Made by a program: the position numbers and the translations under genes. Source: Coriaria nepalensis (lineage: Eukaryota > Streptophyta > Magnoliopsida > Cucurbitales > Coriariaceae). Taken from it: 64,000 nt of DNA. Every line of letters begins with the position of its first letter. Position 1 is the first letter of the stretch. The stretch spans positions 8,130,501 to 8,194,500 of the forward strand of contig CP114490.1 of NCBI GenBank assembly GCA_027186245.1, given 5' to 3'. Positions 11,719-23,458 of this stretch are shown in pieces. The notes below the pieces were generated by a model. The model made no database searches. It had not been told where the DNA came from and worked only from the letters and a program-made list of their open reading frames with translations.

Positions 11719-14700
11719 ATGCCCCGGCCTTGTTTCCACAAGCTTATTCTACCATCTACCATCCACGCTAAGCAATTGGTACTCAATCGATCGCTCTTAC
11801 TCTCTCTGTCTCTCTCTCTGTGGTTCCTTACTCTTTAGGTTTTGTTCAATTATCATTTTTGTCTCTCGCAGATGAAAATCGTGTTCACTTCACGTTATAA
11901 TTTTTCAGCTAAATTCTTGCTTGGTAGCGTAAAAATGGTTATGAAGGCCTTGCTTGGTTTCTGAGAAATGAATTCTCACGAAATAGTGTGGAATTGTCAA
12001 TTTAGCCTTTTGAATTTTTTTTTCACAGTTTATTTTAGACCTTCCAACGGCAAAAATTTCATAATCCTAGGAAATTTTTTGGTGTTAGAAGGCTGGGTAA
12101 GGGGAAAGAATTTTCATTCTATCAACTGGGGAAATGTTTCTGTAGAATGAAGCTTTTTTCCCTCCCTCGTTTATAGGTGTATGCTTCTGGTTTTCCTGAT
12201 TTGATTAATGCTTCATTTTCTGGAGTTCATTGTGAAGAAATAACTGAACCTGTGAATTTTTTTTGGCTTGTTTTCATTACTGTTTCCGTGTACTTGCGTG
12301 CTAAACCAAGTTATTTTGTATTACTAAATTCTGTTTAGAGTCGAGTTCACTTGGAATTAAATTTTTCATATTAAAAAATGAATTCAGTTCATCTGGAAAT
12401 GCACTCTCACTTAGAGATAATAGATTTTATATTTTCACTAAATCTTAGTTATTTGTGTTAGGTTTAAGTATTCATTTTTCTTTGGTCATTTATTTTATTG
12501 AATTATTCTCCTTATGTCAATTAGATGTTGCGAACATGCCTCTTTGAATCTTCAATTCCCATTTCATCGACTTCTCCACTTAAGCTGGCCTTAAATTCTA
12601 TTTTTATGAATACTTGTGTTTTACTTTAATAGGTTTTTTTTCCCTCTTTAAATGTAGTCATAGTTTCAAAAATACTTAAAAACGATTTTGATATGTGAGG
12701 TCTCATTGTGGTAGTTCACATCAACCTTATAAACTAGAAAGCCACCAAGATCAAAATTTTCTGTATCTTATAATCATTGTGTTTGCCTTTATGAATTAAT
12801 ACTACTAGTCTACTTCGAATTCTCATAAAAATAAATGTCATCTCTATCATAAAAACTCAGAACTTAACATTGCTCTCTCAAGTTTCGTTTTATAGAATGC
12901 TATCTTTGCTAGAAAATAAGTTCATAATAGAATACAAAAAAATGAGTTATGTTCATATCAATTCATTTTATCTGCAGAGAATTCCCGAAAACTTTATCAG
13001 GAAAATTAGGGATGACCTTTCTGCAGTTGCTAAACTTGCTATCCCAGATGGTCATGTTTGGCATGTTGGGCTGAAGAAACATGATAACAGATATTGCTTT
13101 CAAGATGGTTGGTCTGAATTTGTAGACCGTTATTCTATTCGTGTTGGGTACCTCTTAGTATTCCGATATGAAGGGCATTCAGCTTTCAGTGTTTTTATCT
13201 TTAATCTCATTCCTTCTGAAATAAACTATCAATCTGCTGCTCTTAGTAACTCTCAAGGCACCAATTATTATAACCATAATCATGTTTTTGAAGAAATGGA
13301 AGATGATGACTTAGTTGACCTAATGCCTTCATCAAATCCTTCTGCTAATTCCGGTTCTTTGAGAAACAAGCTTTTGGGTGACCGTGGAAATCAACTGATT
13401 TCCAACAAACTTGGAAATCCTCTACCGCAAAATTTGCTCAATGGATCAAAGCTTAAGAATTGTGTGAATTGGAATGATGAATGGAACTTGCATTTATCTA
13501 GGGCGGGTGGTGATAATTTTCCAGCAGATTTACAATCTAGTCGAGAAATTGGTGTTCCAGATAGTAAAAGATCAGTGGACAAGGTGAGATCGCATGCTCC
13601 GGATGATGATTTACCAAAAATAAAATTGAGCGCGAAAAAGAAGCGGAAAATTGCTTCTGGTGAGCTTCTTTTGTCTCTTAGATTCCCTTTTCCAGCTTGA
13701 GATGAATTTTTTTATTTGAAAAATGATTTACTGCAGATCAAGGGCAACATTCATCTACTCAAAATGAGGAGGAAGGAGATATGAGCTTTAGGTTTTACGA
13801 AAGTGCTTCTGTTCGAAAGAGAACAGTGACAGCCGAAGAAAGGGAAAGGACTGTTAATGCAGCTAAAACTTTTGAGCCCGCAAATCCATTTTGCCGGGTT
13901 GTTTTGCGACCATCCTATCTCTACAAAGGTTGTATAATGGTAAGCTATAGAGCTATGGTTCCTTTGGTTTAGGGGTCTTCGAATTAGAGTGTCAGAGTGA
14001 ATTTTGGAGAAAATGGAATTTTTTTGTTCAGGCCAAAAGGAAATTGGAGTTGGGGTGAACTCTATTTTCTTAAATTCTGAATCTTTTTGTTTAGATTAGT
14101 TTCTGAGAAACTAGAGTTTTATGGGCCCTAATTGGATTTCGATGTTAACTAGGATTTCCAACGCGGAGCAAAATGAACTTCAAGGTTGAAATTCTACTTT
14201 GGGTCTAAAATCCATTTTGGTTCTAGTTTGCTAAAGTGCCGATATAAATACAAAATCTCATACATAGTAAATTCTAAATAAATTGTATTTTTTTCTCAAA
14301 ACTCCTATTTACTTACCTAAATTTATAGTTTGCCTCAAATGCCAATTTAAATGCAAAATCTAATACACTTAACATTCTAATTAAAATATAATTTTGCATA
14401 AATTCCTATTTTACCTAAATTTCTTTAAATGCCACAGTAATGCAATATAACATTGCTTTAGAAATAAGTTCCATTAAGAATGGCTCATCTTTTTTCACTT
14501 GTGCAGTATTTACCATCTTGCTTTGCTGAAAAGAATTTAAGTGGGGTTTCCGGATTCATCAAACTTCAGATCTACAATGGAAGGCAGTGGCCCGTCAGAT
14601 GCCGTTATAATGGTGGAGGTGGAGCTAAATTAAGCCAAGGATGGTATGAATTCTGCCTCGAGAACAATTTAGGGGAAGGAGATGTCTGTGTCTTTGAGTC

Positions 14701-14824
14701 GCTTCGGACGAGTGAAATTATACTTAAAGTCACAATGTTCCGAGTCTCTGCAGATAATGGACCCATTAACCTGCCGCACCCTTTGCAGCAAAGTGTTGGC
14801 CAATTTAGATTGATTAGAAGTTAA
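11719..14824 (+). CDS. VRN1: B3-domain (REM) transcription factor, VRN1-like, 4 exons
   Basis: Coding exons are 11,719-11,778, 12,978-13,659, 13,737-13,939 and 14,507-14,824. All borders are GT/AG, phases agree and the sum is 1,263 nt (420 aa). The short first exon starts [20 protein letters not shown] and supplies the first strand of the B3 fold. Without it the domain would be headless, which fixes the start. B3 domain 1 covers residues ~5-98 ([31 protein letters not shown]). A polar linker follows, with a basic KKKRK patch near 240 as a likely nuclear signal. B3 domain 2 covers ~294-395 ([37 protein letters not shown]). The domain order and these motifs are those of VERNALIZATION1/REM39-type proteins, nuclear DNA-binding factors linked to vernalization and silencing of FLC in Arabidopsis. 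Whether it has that role here is unknown. A decayed copy follows downstream. Confidence 0.9.
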
Positions 14825-15529
14825 AACTATTGGGTGATAAATTTGGGTTTTCCCAGATTGTATGCGATTGATTATCTTCACGTGGAATATCTTTAGATGC
14901 TCTCTTTTTTTTTTGGGCGATAAAAGGAAAAGAAAAACCTGTTTTAGGATATATAACTTACTTTGAACTTTGTTTAGTCTATTTAGGGGGTGTCTTGGGT
15001 ACAAATTTCCTAGTCTTAATTTGATGTGGGCTGTAAATAGATGTTCCAAATCTTAGCTGATGCCTGATTATGATATATATTTATCAAATTTGGATTCAGA
15101 AAAAGTTGAATTGTTGAAGATATAAGATTTTATGGTCACTATTTCCTCTCTAAGATAGAAATTCTTAAGAGTCTATTATGTAAGATGGGATGCGTTTCCC
15201 CTGCTCGATATATGTTGAACCAAAAAGGCAAAAACTTGAAATAAAGAATAGCATTCTTGTAGAATAGACAAAGTTTAGCAGTCATGTGGTCTTCTTGCAT
15301 GGGCCTGATACGGATTGAATCTAATTTTTCTCATCTCATTTAGGTTATGTAAATCAAATAGCAATAGAAATAGTTTCTTTTGGTACTTAGTAATTAGTAA
15401 TTCTCTAAGGTTCTGATATCCGTATTTTCACACTTTATAACTTGAATCGTACACTTGCAAATTTCTACATCAATAACTTCGGGTCCATGCCAAAACCTAG
15501 ACATTCTAGCCTTTAAAGGCACCCTATCA
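14825..15529. other. 3' UTR and spacer
   Basis: Follows the stop of the VRN1-like gene. It probably holds the 3' UTR and polyadenylation region. No other gene is seen. Confidence 0.5.
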
Positions 15530-16716
15530 TCTTCAGCATGACAAATGTACTAGTTGTAGTAACTCTAGTCCCGTGGAGTCCACTTCTCTTTCCTTTACAA
15601 ACGCGGATTTGGATGAGACTAAATTGAAGAATTCTATCCTGAGGCTTGATGGGGAGAAGAATTCGATTCCAGTAAAGGGTGATGATAATTTGAAAGTTAG
15701 TGGATGTGGGCTTGGGATGATTATGGAGAAAATCGAGTTTGTTTTGTCAAATGAAGTAAGAGAAAGAGACAATAAGCTGAAGGTGAAGGAGAAGCTGAAG
15801 GTGAATCTAGTAAGCTCTATCAACTTTACTACATCTCTATTCTCATGGTACCTATCGGTCTTAGGTTGGATCCATATTAGAACTTCTCTATCCTATAGGC
15901 ATTTTGGGAGGTCTAAACCTTAGGGAGAGTCCTTAAGGTTTAGGCCATTTTATATGCATTTGGGCAACAAGTGAAAATTGGAATGTAAGCTTAGGTGTCG
16001 ATTATGTCCGCTCTAATTAGATGGGGTTTAAATGGACTAGATGCCATTGGTCTAGAGACCCTAAACTGGATTTTGTTGGCCCAAACTGAATTTAAGTCTC
16101 AAATTGGCATTCGAAACACCTACCCAAATGAACTAATCATCCTTTTTCTCTTCTCTCTCACTGATGTAATGAAGTTCATGTAGATGCAAATGAACAGTCA
16201 GTCAATCCAAAAGAAAAAACCCCGAGCACAAAAATAATTAGGGGGTTCACCAATGTATTGAAGAAAAAGAGAGAAGGCAGCTGACGATCTCAAGCCGGCT
16301 AATCCTTATTGTAAGGTTACTATGCGACAATCTTATGCGAATAAAGGATATCTTTTGGTGGGCCCCTTTTTCCGAAAATAGGGCTTATTTATTATTTACT
16401 CGAATCTTTAAGTACATATGCTTGAATATCAAGCACCGTTTTTTTTTTTTTTTTTTGGTGGGTAGCATCTACCATCTGGGAAAGAAGTGGTGATGGAAAG
16501 AAGTGGCTTGTTCGGCTCATTTTTTAGGATGGTGATGGAAACAAGGGCCGAAAAGCTAAACTGAGCAGGGGCTGGTTTGAATTTGCGTTAGGGAATGATT
16601 TGAAGGAAGGAGATGTTTGTGTCTTTGAACTTGTGAAAGTAAATGATACGGTGCTCAAGGTTACCATTTTCCTGGTTCGTGTAAATCCCAGACCAGCTGG
16701 CGCACCTTTGACGTAA
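15530..16716 (+). pseudogene. Decayed tandem copy of a VRN1-like B3 gene
   Basis: Three exon-like blocks follow the exon order of the upstream gene. An acidic/Lys-rich linker frame lies at about 15,540-15,815. A block at 16,183-16,360 ends in 'LKPANPYCKVTMRQSYANKGYL', matching the start of B3 domain 2. A block at 16,466-16,716 contains '[20 protein letters not shown]', matching its end. The second block needs a frameshift near 16,275-16,290. The third lacks the FAEK...GFIKL segment and has an in-frame TAG at 16,525-16,527. No counterpart of B3 domain 1 is found. It is best read as a partial tandem duplicate that has lost coding capacity. A very unusual splice pattern rescuing it cannot be excluded without transcripts. 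Confidence 0.75.
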
Positions 16717-17179
16717 GATTTTGGATGAATGGGACTCCTATCACATATGGGTTAGTAAGTTTTTAAACTAAGGATATAAAGTTTTATGATATAATGAAAT
16801 CTGATTCAGTTTAGATTTAATTATATCATGATTGTTCTCGTTCCTCAGTGACTCGGGTTGTACTATATTTTTTATCTGAATCCTTGAGGTCTTATATGAT
16901 GTTCTTACAGATTTGTAATTTGAAAATTTAGCGTTCAATAATAATGAAAAAAAAAAATCTCTTTTTTTTCCTGCTTACTTGCAGGAACTACCCGGATTTT
17001 CCTCGATGTATATATATGTGTGCTCAGTGTCTCAGATCGCATGTTGCTTGTGCACATCATGAGCTGTATATTTTGTAAATTATGAGATCTTCAACTAATG
17101 AAATTCTATGGTTTTCTAGATATAACTTTGCTAATCTCCTTTTTAACGCTTAGTTAGTAACTAATGTTGAAGAAAAATG

Positions 17180-17470
17180 CTACGATTACTATGGATGCAG
17201 CCATGATTTATGCATGTACTGGATGTGAAAGAGCAGGTACCCTATCCCGGAAGTAGGAGTCATGGTCAGTACAGATCCATGTACCGGTAGGTCTATATGA
17301 GACGGTACCTTATGAAGCCAGTGTGCCTGGCTCCATCGCATGGTAGTGGTTCCCGAGGAGGCTCGTGCGCCTGGCTCCCTTGCATAAGGGTCGGTCCCGA
17401 GGAGGACCCTGTGCGCCTGGCTCCCTTGCATAGAGGTCAGTCTCGAGGATGACCTCATTATCATGTCAAA
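17180..17470. repeat. GC-rich minisatellite, ~45-bp unit, 3 copies
   Basis: The block 'gtgYgcctggctcc..tYgcat' followed by 'ggtYccgaggagga' starts at about 17,321, 17,365 and 17,411. The GC content stands out sharply from the AT-rich surroundings. The minus-strand ORF across it only reflects the repeat. Confidence 0.7.
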
Positions 17471-18049
17471 AGATTCATAAGATAATTGTCTCGTCCCTGT
17501 AAAGACTCTTACCGGGTATGCATATAATGCAATAGATAGTTTCTTGCCATGGAATATTATATGTTTCTAAACTATCAATAACAAGTAGATATGTCTTTTG
17601 GCTATATCATATTTGACAACCCAAGTCAATTTTTCTTACATTTCCTTAAATTTGAAGCTTCTCTAGACTTATTAAACACTGATGTTTAGTAGAAATTGAA
17701 ATTTAAACTAAAAAAGAGTTGGTACTTATTTTCTTGGTCAACATTTTATATTGCTCAATCCTTTTTTAGCCAACCAACCAACCATTCTCTTCCAAGTTTC
17801 TAACCATATCCATTTTACTCTCATCCCCATAGAAATTCTTCATTTTCTTCCCCTCACTTACAAATTTTGACTTTAAATTTTAAAATAAATAATAAATAAA
17901 CTTCTAGTTTCCACCACAAAAAAGTGATCCATCTTATTTCCTTAATAAACTCTCTTTTCTTTTCTTCTCTTCCTCTTTACTAGCTGATAAACTCTTTCCA
18001 TTAGAATCTTATAGCTTTGCAACCATCCTCTAAAGAAAACAAATTAAAA
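17471..18049. other. 5' flank of petM
   Basis: Upstream region of the petM gene, rich in pyrimidine tracts close to the start codon. I see no element strong enough to name. Confidence 0.4.
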
Positions 18050-18445
18050 ATGGCAACAACCGCCTTGTCCATGTCTTCTCCGGCCATGGCCATAACAGCC
18101 ACCACCACCATAGCAGTTTCCAGCACAAGGAAGCTTAAGTCTAACAAAGTTAATTACATAGCAGGGCTAAATTCATTTGGAGGGTTGAAAGCCGAAAACA
18201 ATGTGGTCTTCTCATTAGGGAATAATATTTGCACTGAGCAATTGTTTGCAAAGGTGGTGAACTCTTTGAGATCAGAAGGGAAAGGAGGAGGAAGAAGAAG
18301 AGGTGGAGGTGCACTTTCTTCTACTTGCAATGCTGTTGGTGAGATTTTCAAGATTGCAGCCATTATTAATGGTCTTGTGCTTGTCGGGGTTGCAGTCGGG
18401 TTCGTTCTTCTCCGAATTGAAGCCGCTGTCGAAGAGTCCGAGTAA
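18050..18445 (+). CDS. petM: Cytochrome b6f complex subunit 7 (PetM), chloroplast precursor
   Basis: A single exon of 131 codons. The first ATG in this frame is at 18,050, preceded by an A-rich context (aaaaATGGC). Residues 1 to ~90 are rich in Ser, Thr, Ala and basic residues with few acids, as in a chloroplast transit peptide. The C-terminal ~40 residues form the mature protein: a [20 protein letters not shown] membrane helix (~97-121) followed by [12 protein letters not shown], which matches nuclear-encoded plant PetM. PetM is a one-helix stabilising subunit of the thylakoid cytochrome b6f complex, which passes electrons from plastoquinol to plastocyanin. The precursor contains a Gly/Arg-rich stretch (residues ~76-88) just before the expected cleavage site. 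Identification rests on the C-terminal segment. Confidence 0.88.
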   Translation: MATTALSMSSPAMAITATTTIAVSSTRKLKSNKVNYIAGLNSFGGLKAENNVVFSLGNNICTEQLFAKVVNSLRSEGKGGGRRRGGGALSSTCNAVGEIFKIAAIINGLVLVGVAVGFVLLRIEAAVEESE

Positions 18446-19136
18446 GATTTGATTTTTTTAACTTTTATATAAGATTTGTAGAATTAATTACTTGGGAAAA
18501 TGATTTATGTTATTTTCACTATTATTACTTATGATGAAGTTTGTATGTTACTCTTATTCTTCAATTAATTAGAACTTTGTTGTTTTGCATGATAACAACA
18601 ACAAAAATTGCATGATAACAACAACAAAAAACAAGGGTTAAAGATGTATGTCTCTTGATCAAATACCTTAAAATTGAAAACCTATCATGATTTTGTTAAG
18701 TAAAAGACATATAATGAGAGAGTAGTTTTTAATATATACATTTATATACGTATCTTTTATGACTCTTATTTATATTTATATCAGTATATTTTTTAACTTT
18801 TAATCATATAAAACAAACAAGTTGTTTTCTTGGAACCTAGAGTTTGTTGTCAGAGTTTCAATCAACTAGAGTTTGGACAAACTCTATTTTTATCCCATTA
18901 TGGGATAAAACAAGATATCGGACAAACGTCTACGGTAGGACAAACAATATCATACAAACTAGAGTTTTAGATGCAATAGCAATAAGAGAGGATTAATAGT
19001 TAGCTTGTTTGACATTCCATTCTTTATTATTGATTTAACAATCCTTGTGCTTTACCTAGTTACACACTCAGAAAGGACTTAATAGTTTTTTACCTCTCTT
19101 CCTCTTTCAACATAGTACAAAGTTTGATGAATGAAC
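18446..19136. other. Convergent spacer between petM and the TMEM45-like gene
   Basis: It contains the 3' ends of both flanking genes, which converge here. A short direct duplication around 'gcatgataacaacaacaaaaa' (about 18,588 and 18,610) is visible. Nothing else is seen. Confidence 0.5.
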
Positions 19137-20027
19137 TTATTTTATCTCATCAGTAGCTAATGAGATTCCATCAACACCTCCACTATGAAGTTTCTCATAC
19201 TCTCTCAACTGCCCTTTTGTACTCAAATTTTCAGACCCGGCTAACTTGAGTGAAATAAACCCTGAAAATATAAGAATTCCAGAAATTATCCAACTAAATT
19301 GCAAATTAGCCAAAGCTCTAGCCCTCATATCAGCCTCATTCGACAAGCAAATGATCGCTCCAAGCATTTCATCCTCACTATTTTTAACCATTCTCATATG
19401 ACAACCCTTTGTTACAAAACCTGGAAGCCATAACATAAACCCCATGTTCACAAACCAGCACCCTTGAAATAAAACTGAAACCGAAAGGGTAAAAGCTGAA
19501 GGAAAACAAGAAGGGAAACAAGTAGATAAAAGAGATGATACAAAAGAAACCAACACTATTAGCTGAAGAAGCATATGATAATGGCCTTCTATCCCGACAT
19601 GGTCCGTAGAGTGACAATGGAGAAGGAAAAGTTCTTGACCAAAAAGAGAAGCTACAAGAACTCCAATGAACCCGGATAAAGTGTTCGAGGAATTGCTTAA
19701 TTCGGAACAAAGGGCAAAGCTGGAAAATATGGCGAGGTGGAGGAAAATGGAGGCATGTTCGAAGTTGGTGAGATTGAAAGATAAGTCAAGAGAAGGGAAG
19801 TTTAGAATTTGGAGGAGAATTGCTAAAATGGAGAAAGAGAAGATGAATATGAGCTCAAGGCAGTTGAGTTTTGTAGAGGGCCATGGAGTTTTGAACCAGA
19901 ATTGCACTATGAAGTCATGATGAGAAGAGCCTCTTTGAATATAGGCTTTGATTGTGTTGATAGTGTGCCATAGGCCTAAGAGAACTAGTGTTAAACCAGG
20001 TAAAATGTGCCCTACAAAGGTACCCAT
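19137..20027 (-). CDS. TMEM45 / DUF716 family multi-pass membrane protein
   Basis: An intronless gene of 296 codons, starting MGTFVGHILPGLTLVLLGLW. About seven hydrophobic segments can be seen at residues ~5-22, 57-75, 93-110, 117-135, 153-172, 178-200 and 244-262. The family signature lies at ~139-151 as HSTDHVGIEGHYH, a His-rich motif in the middle of the protein, preceded by LFGQELFLLHC. Length (family members are about 270-310 aa), topology and motif agree with plant DUF716 proteins, homologous to animal TMEM45A/B. The biochemical function is not established. Some plant members have been linked to stress or virus responses, so no role is assigned. A TATA-like sequence (GTATATATAG on the minus strand, 20,091-20,100) lies ~65-75 bp upstream of the start codon, supporting this start. 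Confidence 0.88.
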   Translation of the reverse strand: MGTFVGHILPGLTLVLLGLWHTINTIKAYIQRGSSHHDFIVQFWFKTPWPSTKLNCLELIFIFSFSILAILLQILNFPSLDLSFNLTNFEHASIFLHLAIFSSFALCSELSNSSNTLSGFIGVLVASLFGQELFLLHCHSTDHVGIEGHYHMLLQLIVLVSFVSSLLSTCFPSCFPSAFTLSVSVLFQGCWFVNMGFMLWLPGFVTKGCHMRMVKNSEDEMLGAIICLSNEADMRARALANLQFSWIISGILIFSGFISLKLAGSENLSTKGQLREYEKLHSGGVDGISLATDEIK

Positions 20028-20090
20028 TTGAGAGAGAGCCCCCCTTTTTTTTTGGTATATGGTATTGATCTTATAGTCTCACTAATAGCT

Positions 20091-20100
20091 CTATATATAC
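20091..20100 (-). promoter_or_regulatory. Probable TATA box of the TMEM45-like gene
   Basis: Read on the minus strand as GTATATATAG. It would place transcription start near 20,065, leaving a short 5' leader of about 40 bases. Confidence 0.5.
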
Positions 20101-20559
20101 ACCAAAGTGATTGTAAATGAATTGTGGTAATCTATTCATTACCGTTTTTTTTTTGGTGCATTGTGCATGTGTTTTCCATAAACAAAGATGCTAGAAAAAG
20201 CCAAAAGAAAGGGGGAAAGATAAAGAGTACGTGCTATTTTAACATTTGAACAAGTTTGGAGAAAAATGGGACTCTATGAAGGAAAATCACTATTAGTAAA
20301 GAAAAGAAAAAGAAAAAAAGTATTATTAGCATTGTATATATATATGACAGCATAATTGATCGCATAATATGCTATAATAGCAAAGCTTTCTCAATACTCA
20401 AAGGGAGGTGTGAAAGTAGATTTATCTCACATTCTTTTGGTAGATAGATATGAATATCCCTAACGCATGCTCTACGGCACGTAACAAATCAAACCTCACT
20501 ATAACCACAAACTTCATAATAACAATGGTTAAACTCTTACTTACCAACAATTGGAGCAA
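20101..20559. other. Upstream spacer
   Basis: Promoter-distal flank of the TMEM45-like gene. A short TA run lies at about 20,335-20,345. No gene is seen. Confidence 0.45.
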
Positions 20560-20755
20560 GCCTCAGACTAGAACAAGAGCTCGCTCCATCAATAGTGCTT
20601 ACGCTCTATTAGTGGAGCTTGCTCCATCAAATGGGGCTTGAGCTCCAGACGAAGTTTGGAGCTCAAGCTCCTTCAAAATGGAGTAAGCTTTCGTCTGGAG
20701 CTCAAGCTCCTTCAAAATGGAGTAAGCTCCGGTCATGGAGCTCAAACCTTCATCC
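20560..20755. repeat. Short array of GGAGCTCAAGCTCC-type repeats, 39-bp period
   Basis: The segment GGAGCTCAAGCTCCTTCAAA followed by a TGGAGTAAGCT stretch starts at about 20,658 and again at 20,697. More diverged relatives (GGAGCTTGCTCCATCAAATG and similar) lie to the left, and a half copy to the right. The core is close to self-complementary, so the array can fold back. GC content is higher than in the surroundings. Confidence 0.7.
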
Positions 20756-22226
20756 CTATTAATGGAGGGTAAAAATATAAAATAAATAGTTGAGGGAAAG
20801 AAAATATAAATCTTAAGGTTTGAAACATAAAATAAATAAATTCAGGATAAATAAGAATATAACCAAATGATACATAACAAATATGAGCATGTCACATGAC
20901 AGATTCGTTAAAATCAATAAAAAGATAACCATAAAAAATTTATTATATTTAATTTTTGAATCAAAAAATTATTTATAATTATATAAACTTTGAATTATTC
21001 ATTATAATAAAAGTAACGATCCATTATAATTTCCCCTCACCTCACGCTATCTAGTTTGAGTCCATTTATCATATAGCCAAAACACATTATTCTAACTCCT
21101 AACGTCAACTTATGAACAGTATAGTCCTTGACAGGTGCTGTTTATGTCAAGTTCCTTGGATTGACAATCACAAGCACTATGAACTTCGGGTATTGGTTGG
21201 TTTTTTCCAAGTGGAGTGTGAATATTATCCATGAGGCATTGCCGTTAAAAGTCCCAACCCCATTATAGAAAATAAAAATTCACACCAAAATAATAAAAAG
21301 AGAAATGGAAATATCAAGCTCAAAATACATGATATATATATATATATATATATGATATAACAGTAAGGCTAAAGGCCATCCCCAGGGAAAATATAGCCAT
21401 ACTCCTGTAACAAAACCTTCTCAAAGGAAAAGAAGCGTAACAAGGAGCAGAAGGCAAAAAGTAGGGGGGTGAGAGAACATAAATAAGAATTACAACTATG
21501 CTTTAGTGGGGGGGAGAAAAAGCCCAAACCAGAAACTCGTGTTGTAAATACACTTTTACTAATAACTTAAATACAAACTTCTGCAGAATCAGTCAAATTG
21601 GGAATAGATTATAGCATTTCTAGTTTTCGGGGTCAAGTAATACTACCGCAAGTTCACCATAAGCTCTGTTCTACAGTAAAGAAAACCGAATATGTTAACA
21701 GTCACAATGGAAACTCAAAACCAATGTCTATCGTCACAATGTGACAAGTATAGGGTGTATAACAATGAATCATCATCTACTTGAAATTCCTAAGACACCG
21801 ACATTGGGTGTTGTAAATGTACAAACTATAACAAAAAGAAAAACAAAATTGGTATAATGATATCTCATTTTCTTTCAGAACTCAGTGTTGTTCTTCTATG
21901 TTTCTTGTTCAAACATAGGGACTTACTCGCAACACAATGACCATCTCAAACTAGAGCTCATTTGGAAGATTAGCAACCATTGTACATTAAATTCAAGCAA
22001 TCTGCAAGACAAGAGTAACTCACATGAGCTCAGCTATTAAAGAATAAACTAGTGACTCGCTCATGTTTCAACAATTCCATAACAATTATAGCGACCAGCT
22101 AATGAAAGTTACTCGGGGATAAATATTAAATAAGAGAAGAAAAGAAAACTGTCCATCATGCCTAATATGCACAACAGTTTATTTGAAATGCAACTATTTA
22201 CTAGCACAATAGCAGGAAAGATCTGG
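20756..22226. other. AT-rich spacer
   Basis: No supported gene. A (TA)n run sits at about 21,332-21,352. Only short spurious frames are present. Confidence 0.5.
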
Positions 22227-22234
22227 ATGTCCAC

Positions 22235-22753
22235 TAGGTATGTACAAAGAAACCACCCCGACCGAAACCCGACCGAGACCGTTAATTTCAGTCGGGGTTC
22301 AGTCGGGGCCTTTTCATAAATTCAAATTTCGGTTGGAGCCCCGATCGATAACTTAACAGGGGTTTTCAGGGGAAGAATTTTAGGTTGAGGTTTGGGGCCC
22401 TACCGATTTTTTAACAATTTTTTCTTCCTTTATATTTTTCTTTTTTCACCCCTCTCTCTCTCCTCTTGTTCTAGAAAAATAATTAACTTACTTTATAAAC
22501 AAAATTGGAGATAACAATTAAAAAGTTTAGTCCTACAAATATTTAAAAATAATACTTGAAACATTTTTAATCTATAAATACCTTACTAGAAGAATTGGGA
22601 AAAACAAAAAACAAAAAAATGGTTCCCCTCCCCGACCGCCGCACCAACCGCTTACTGTTGGTCGGAGTCCAGTCGGGGCCTTATGCCCCGAAATGTTGAC
22701 CGAGCATTGACTTCCGACCGATACCTACCGCTCCGACCGTTTGTACATGACTA
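22235..22753. mobile_element. hAT-type MITE (519 bp)
   Basis: The left end TAGGTATGTACAAA and the reverse complement of the right end TAGTCATGTACAAA match at 12 of 14 positions. Both sub-terminal regions are crowded with CCGACCG / CGGTCGG and GGTCGG motifs, as in plant hAT elements, in sharp contrast to the AT-rich flanks. The flanking octamers ATGTCCAC (22,227-22,234) and TTGTTCAC (22,754-22,761) agree at 6 of 8 bases, a decayed 8-bp duplication. There is no transposase frame, so it is non-autonomous. Confidence 0.75.
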
Positions 22754-22761
22754 TTGTTCAC

Positions 22762-23458
22762 AATACATTTCCAAGAAAGCAAAATTTCTTCCGTAGAAAA
22801 ATGAACATAGCTTCTACAGATTTCCTTATGCCTTCCTTGAAGAAAACCAAGAGAACATGAAGAATAACTATTACTATAAAGGAAGAATCTATCAATATAT
22901 AATCCGAAAAGGGATTTATTTTGGACTCATAAATTTTGTAATTGATATGACACAGAAATGAACAAAAGTAAGTGAAACTTCTGTTGTCATAAAAAAAAAA
23001 AAAAAGCAAACTTCATGCTCTTTCTAGCCAATGAAAGACTGACAATCTCAGAGATGCCAATATGCTCACTGCTTAGTGCTACTTATCACAGAAAATTGTA
23101 ATAGTTTTCCCCGTTTCTCTCTTCCAAATGTACCCAGATCCATACCTTTAATCCACATTTTCAACGCACTAAAAAACCTAATCTAGAAGTTGAGTACCTT
23201 TAGACAAGTAAGATAATATCACAATAACCTACAACTCGACGTAAAAAAACCGGCATCAACTTTTGATATAGAAAATACATGACGTTTAGCTGTTTTTTCT
23301 TATCAATGTTTGACCTTAAACAAAATAATTTTCCTAAAATGGATTCTAGTCATTGCAGTCAATGACATGAAAGCATCTCTCTTAAGATGGGAATTTCAAG
23401 AATTGAAATCCATAATGCGAAAAAACAAATTGGTATAAAGCAAGTACCTGAAATTCTC
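22762..23458. other. Downstream flank of DPH3
   Basis: It contains the probable 3' UTR of the minus-strand DPH3 gene. No second gene is seen. Confidence 0.45.

Noticed and set aside
18017..18049. Upstream extension of PetM
   Set aside because: It has no ATG; the first ATG is at 18,050.
19384..19920. Frames overlapping the TMEM45-like gene on both strands
   Set aside because: Shadows of a gene with a clear family signature.
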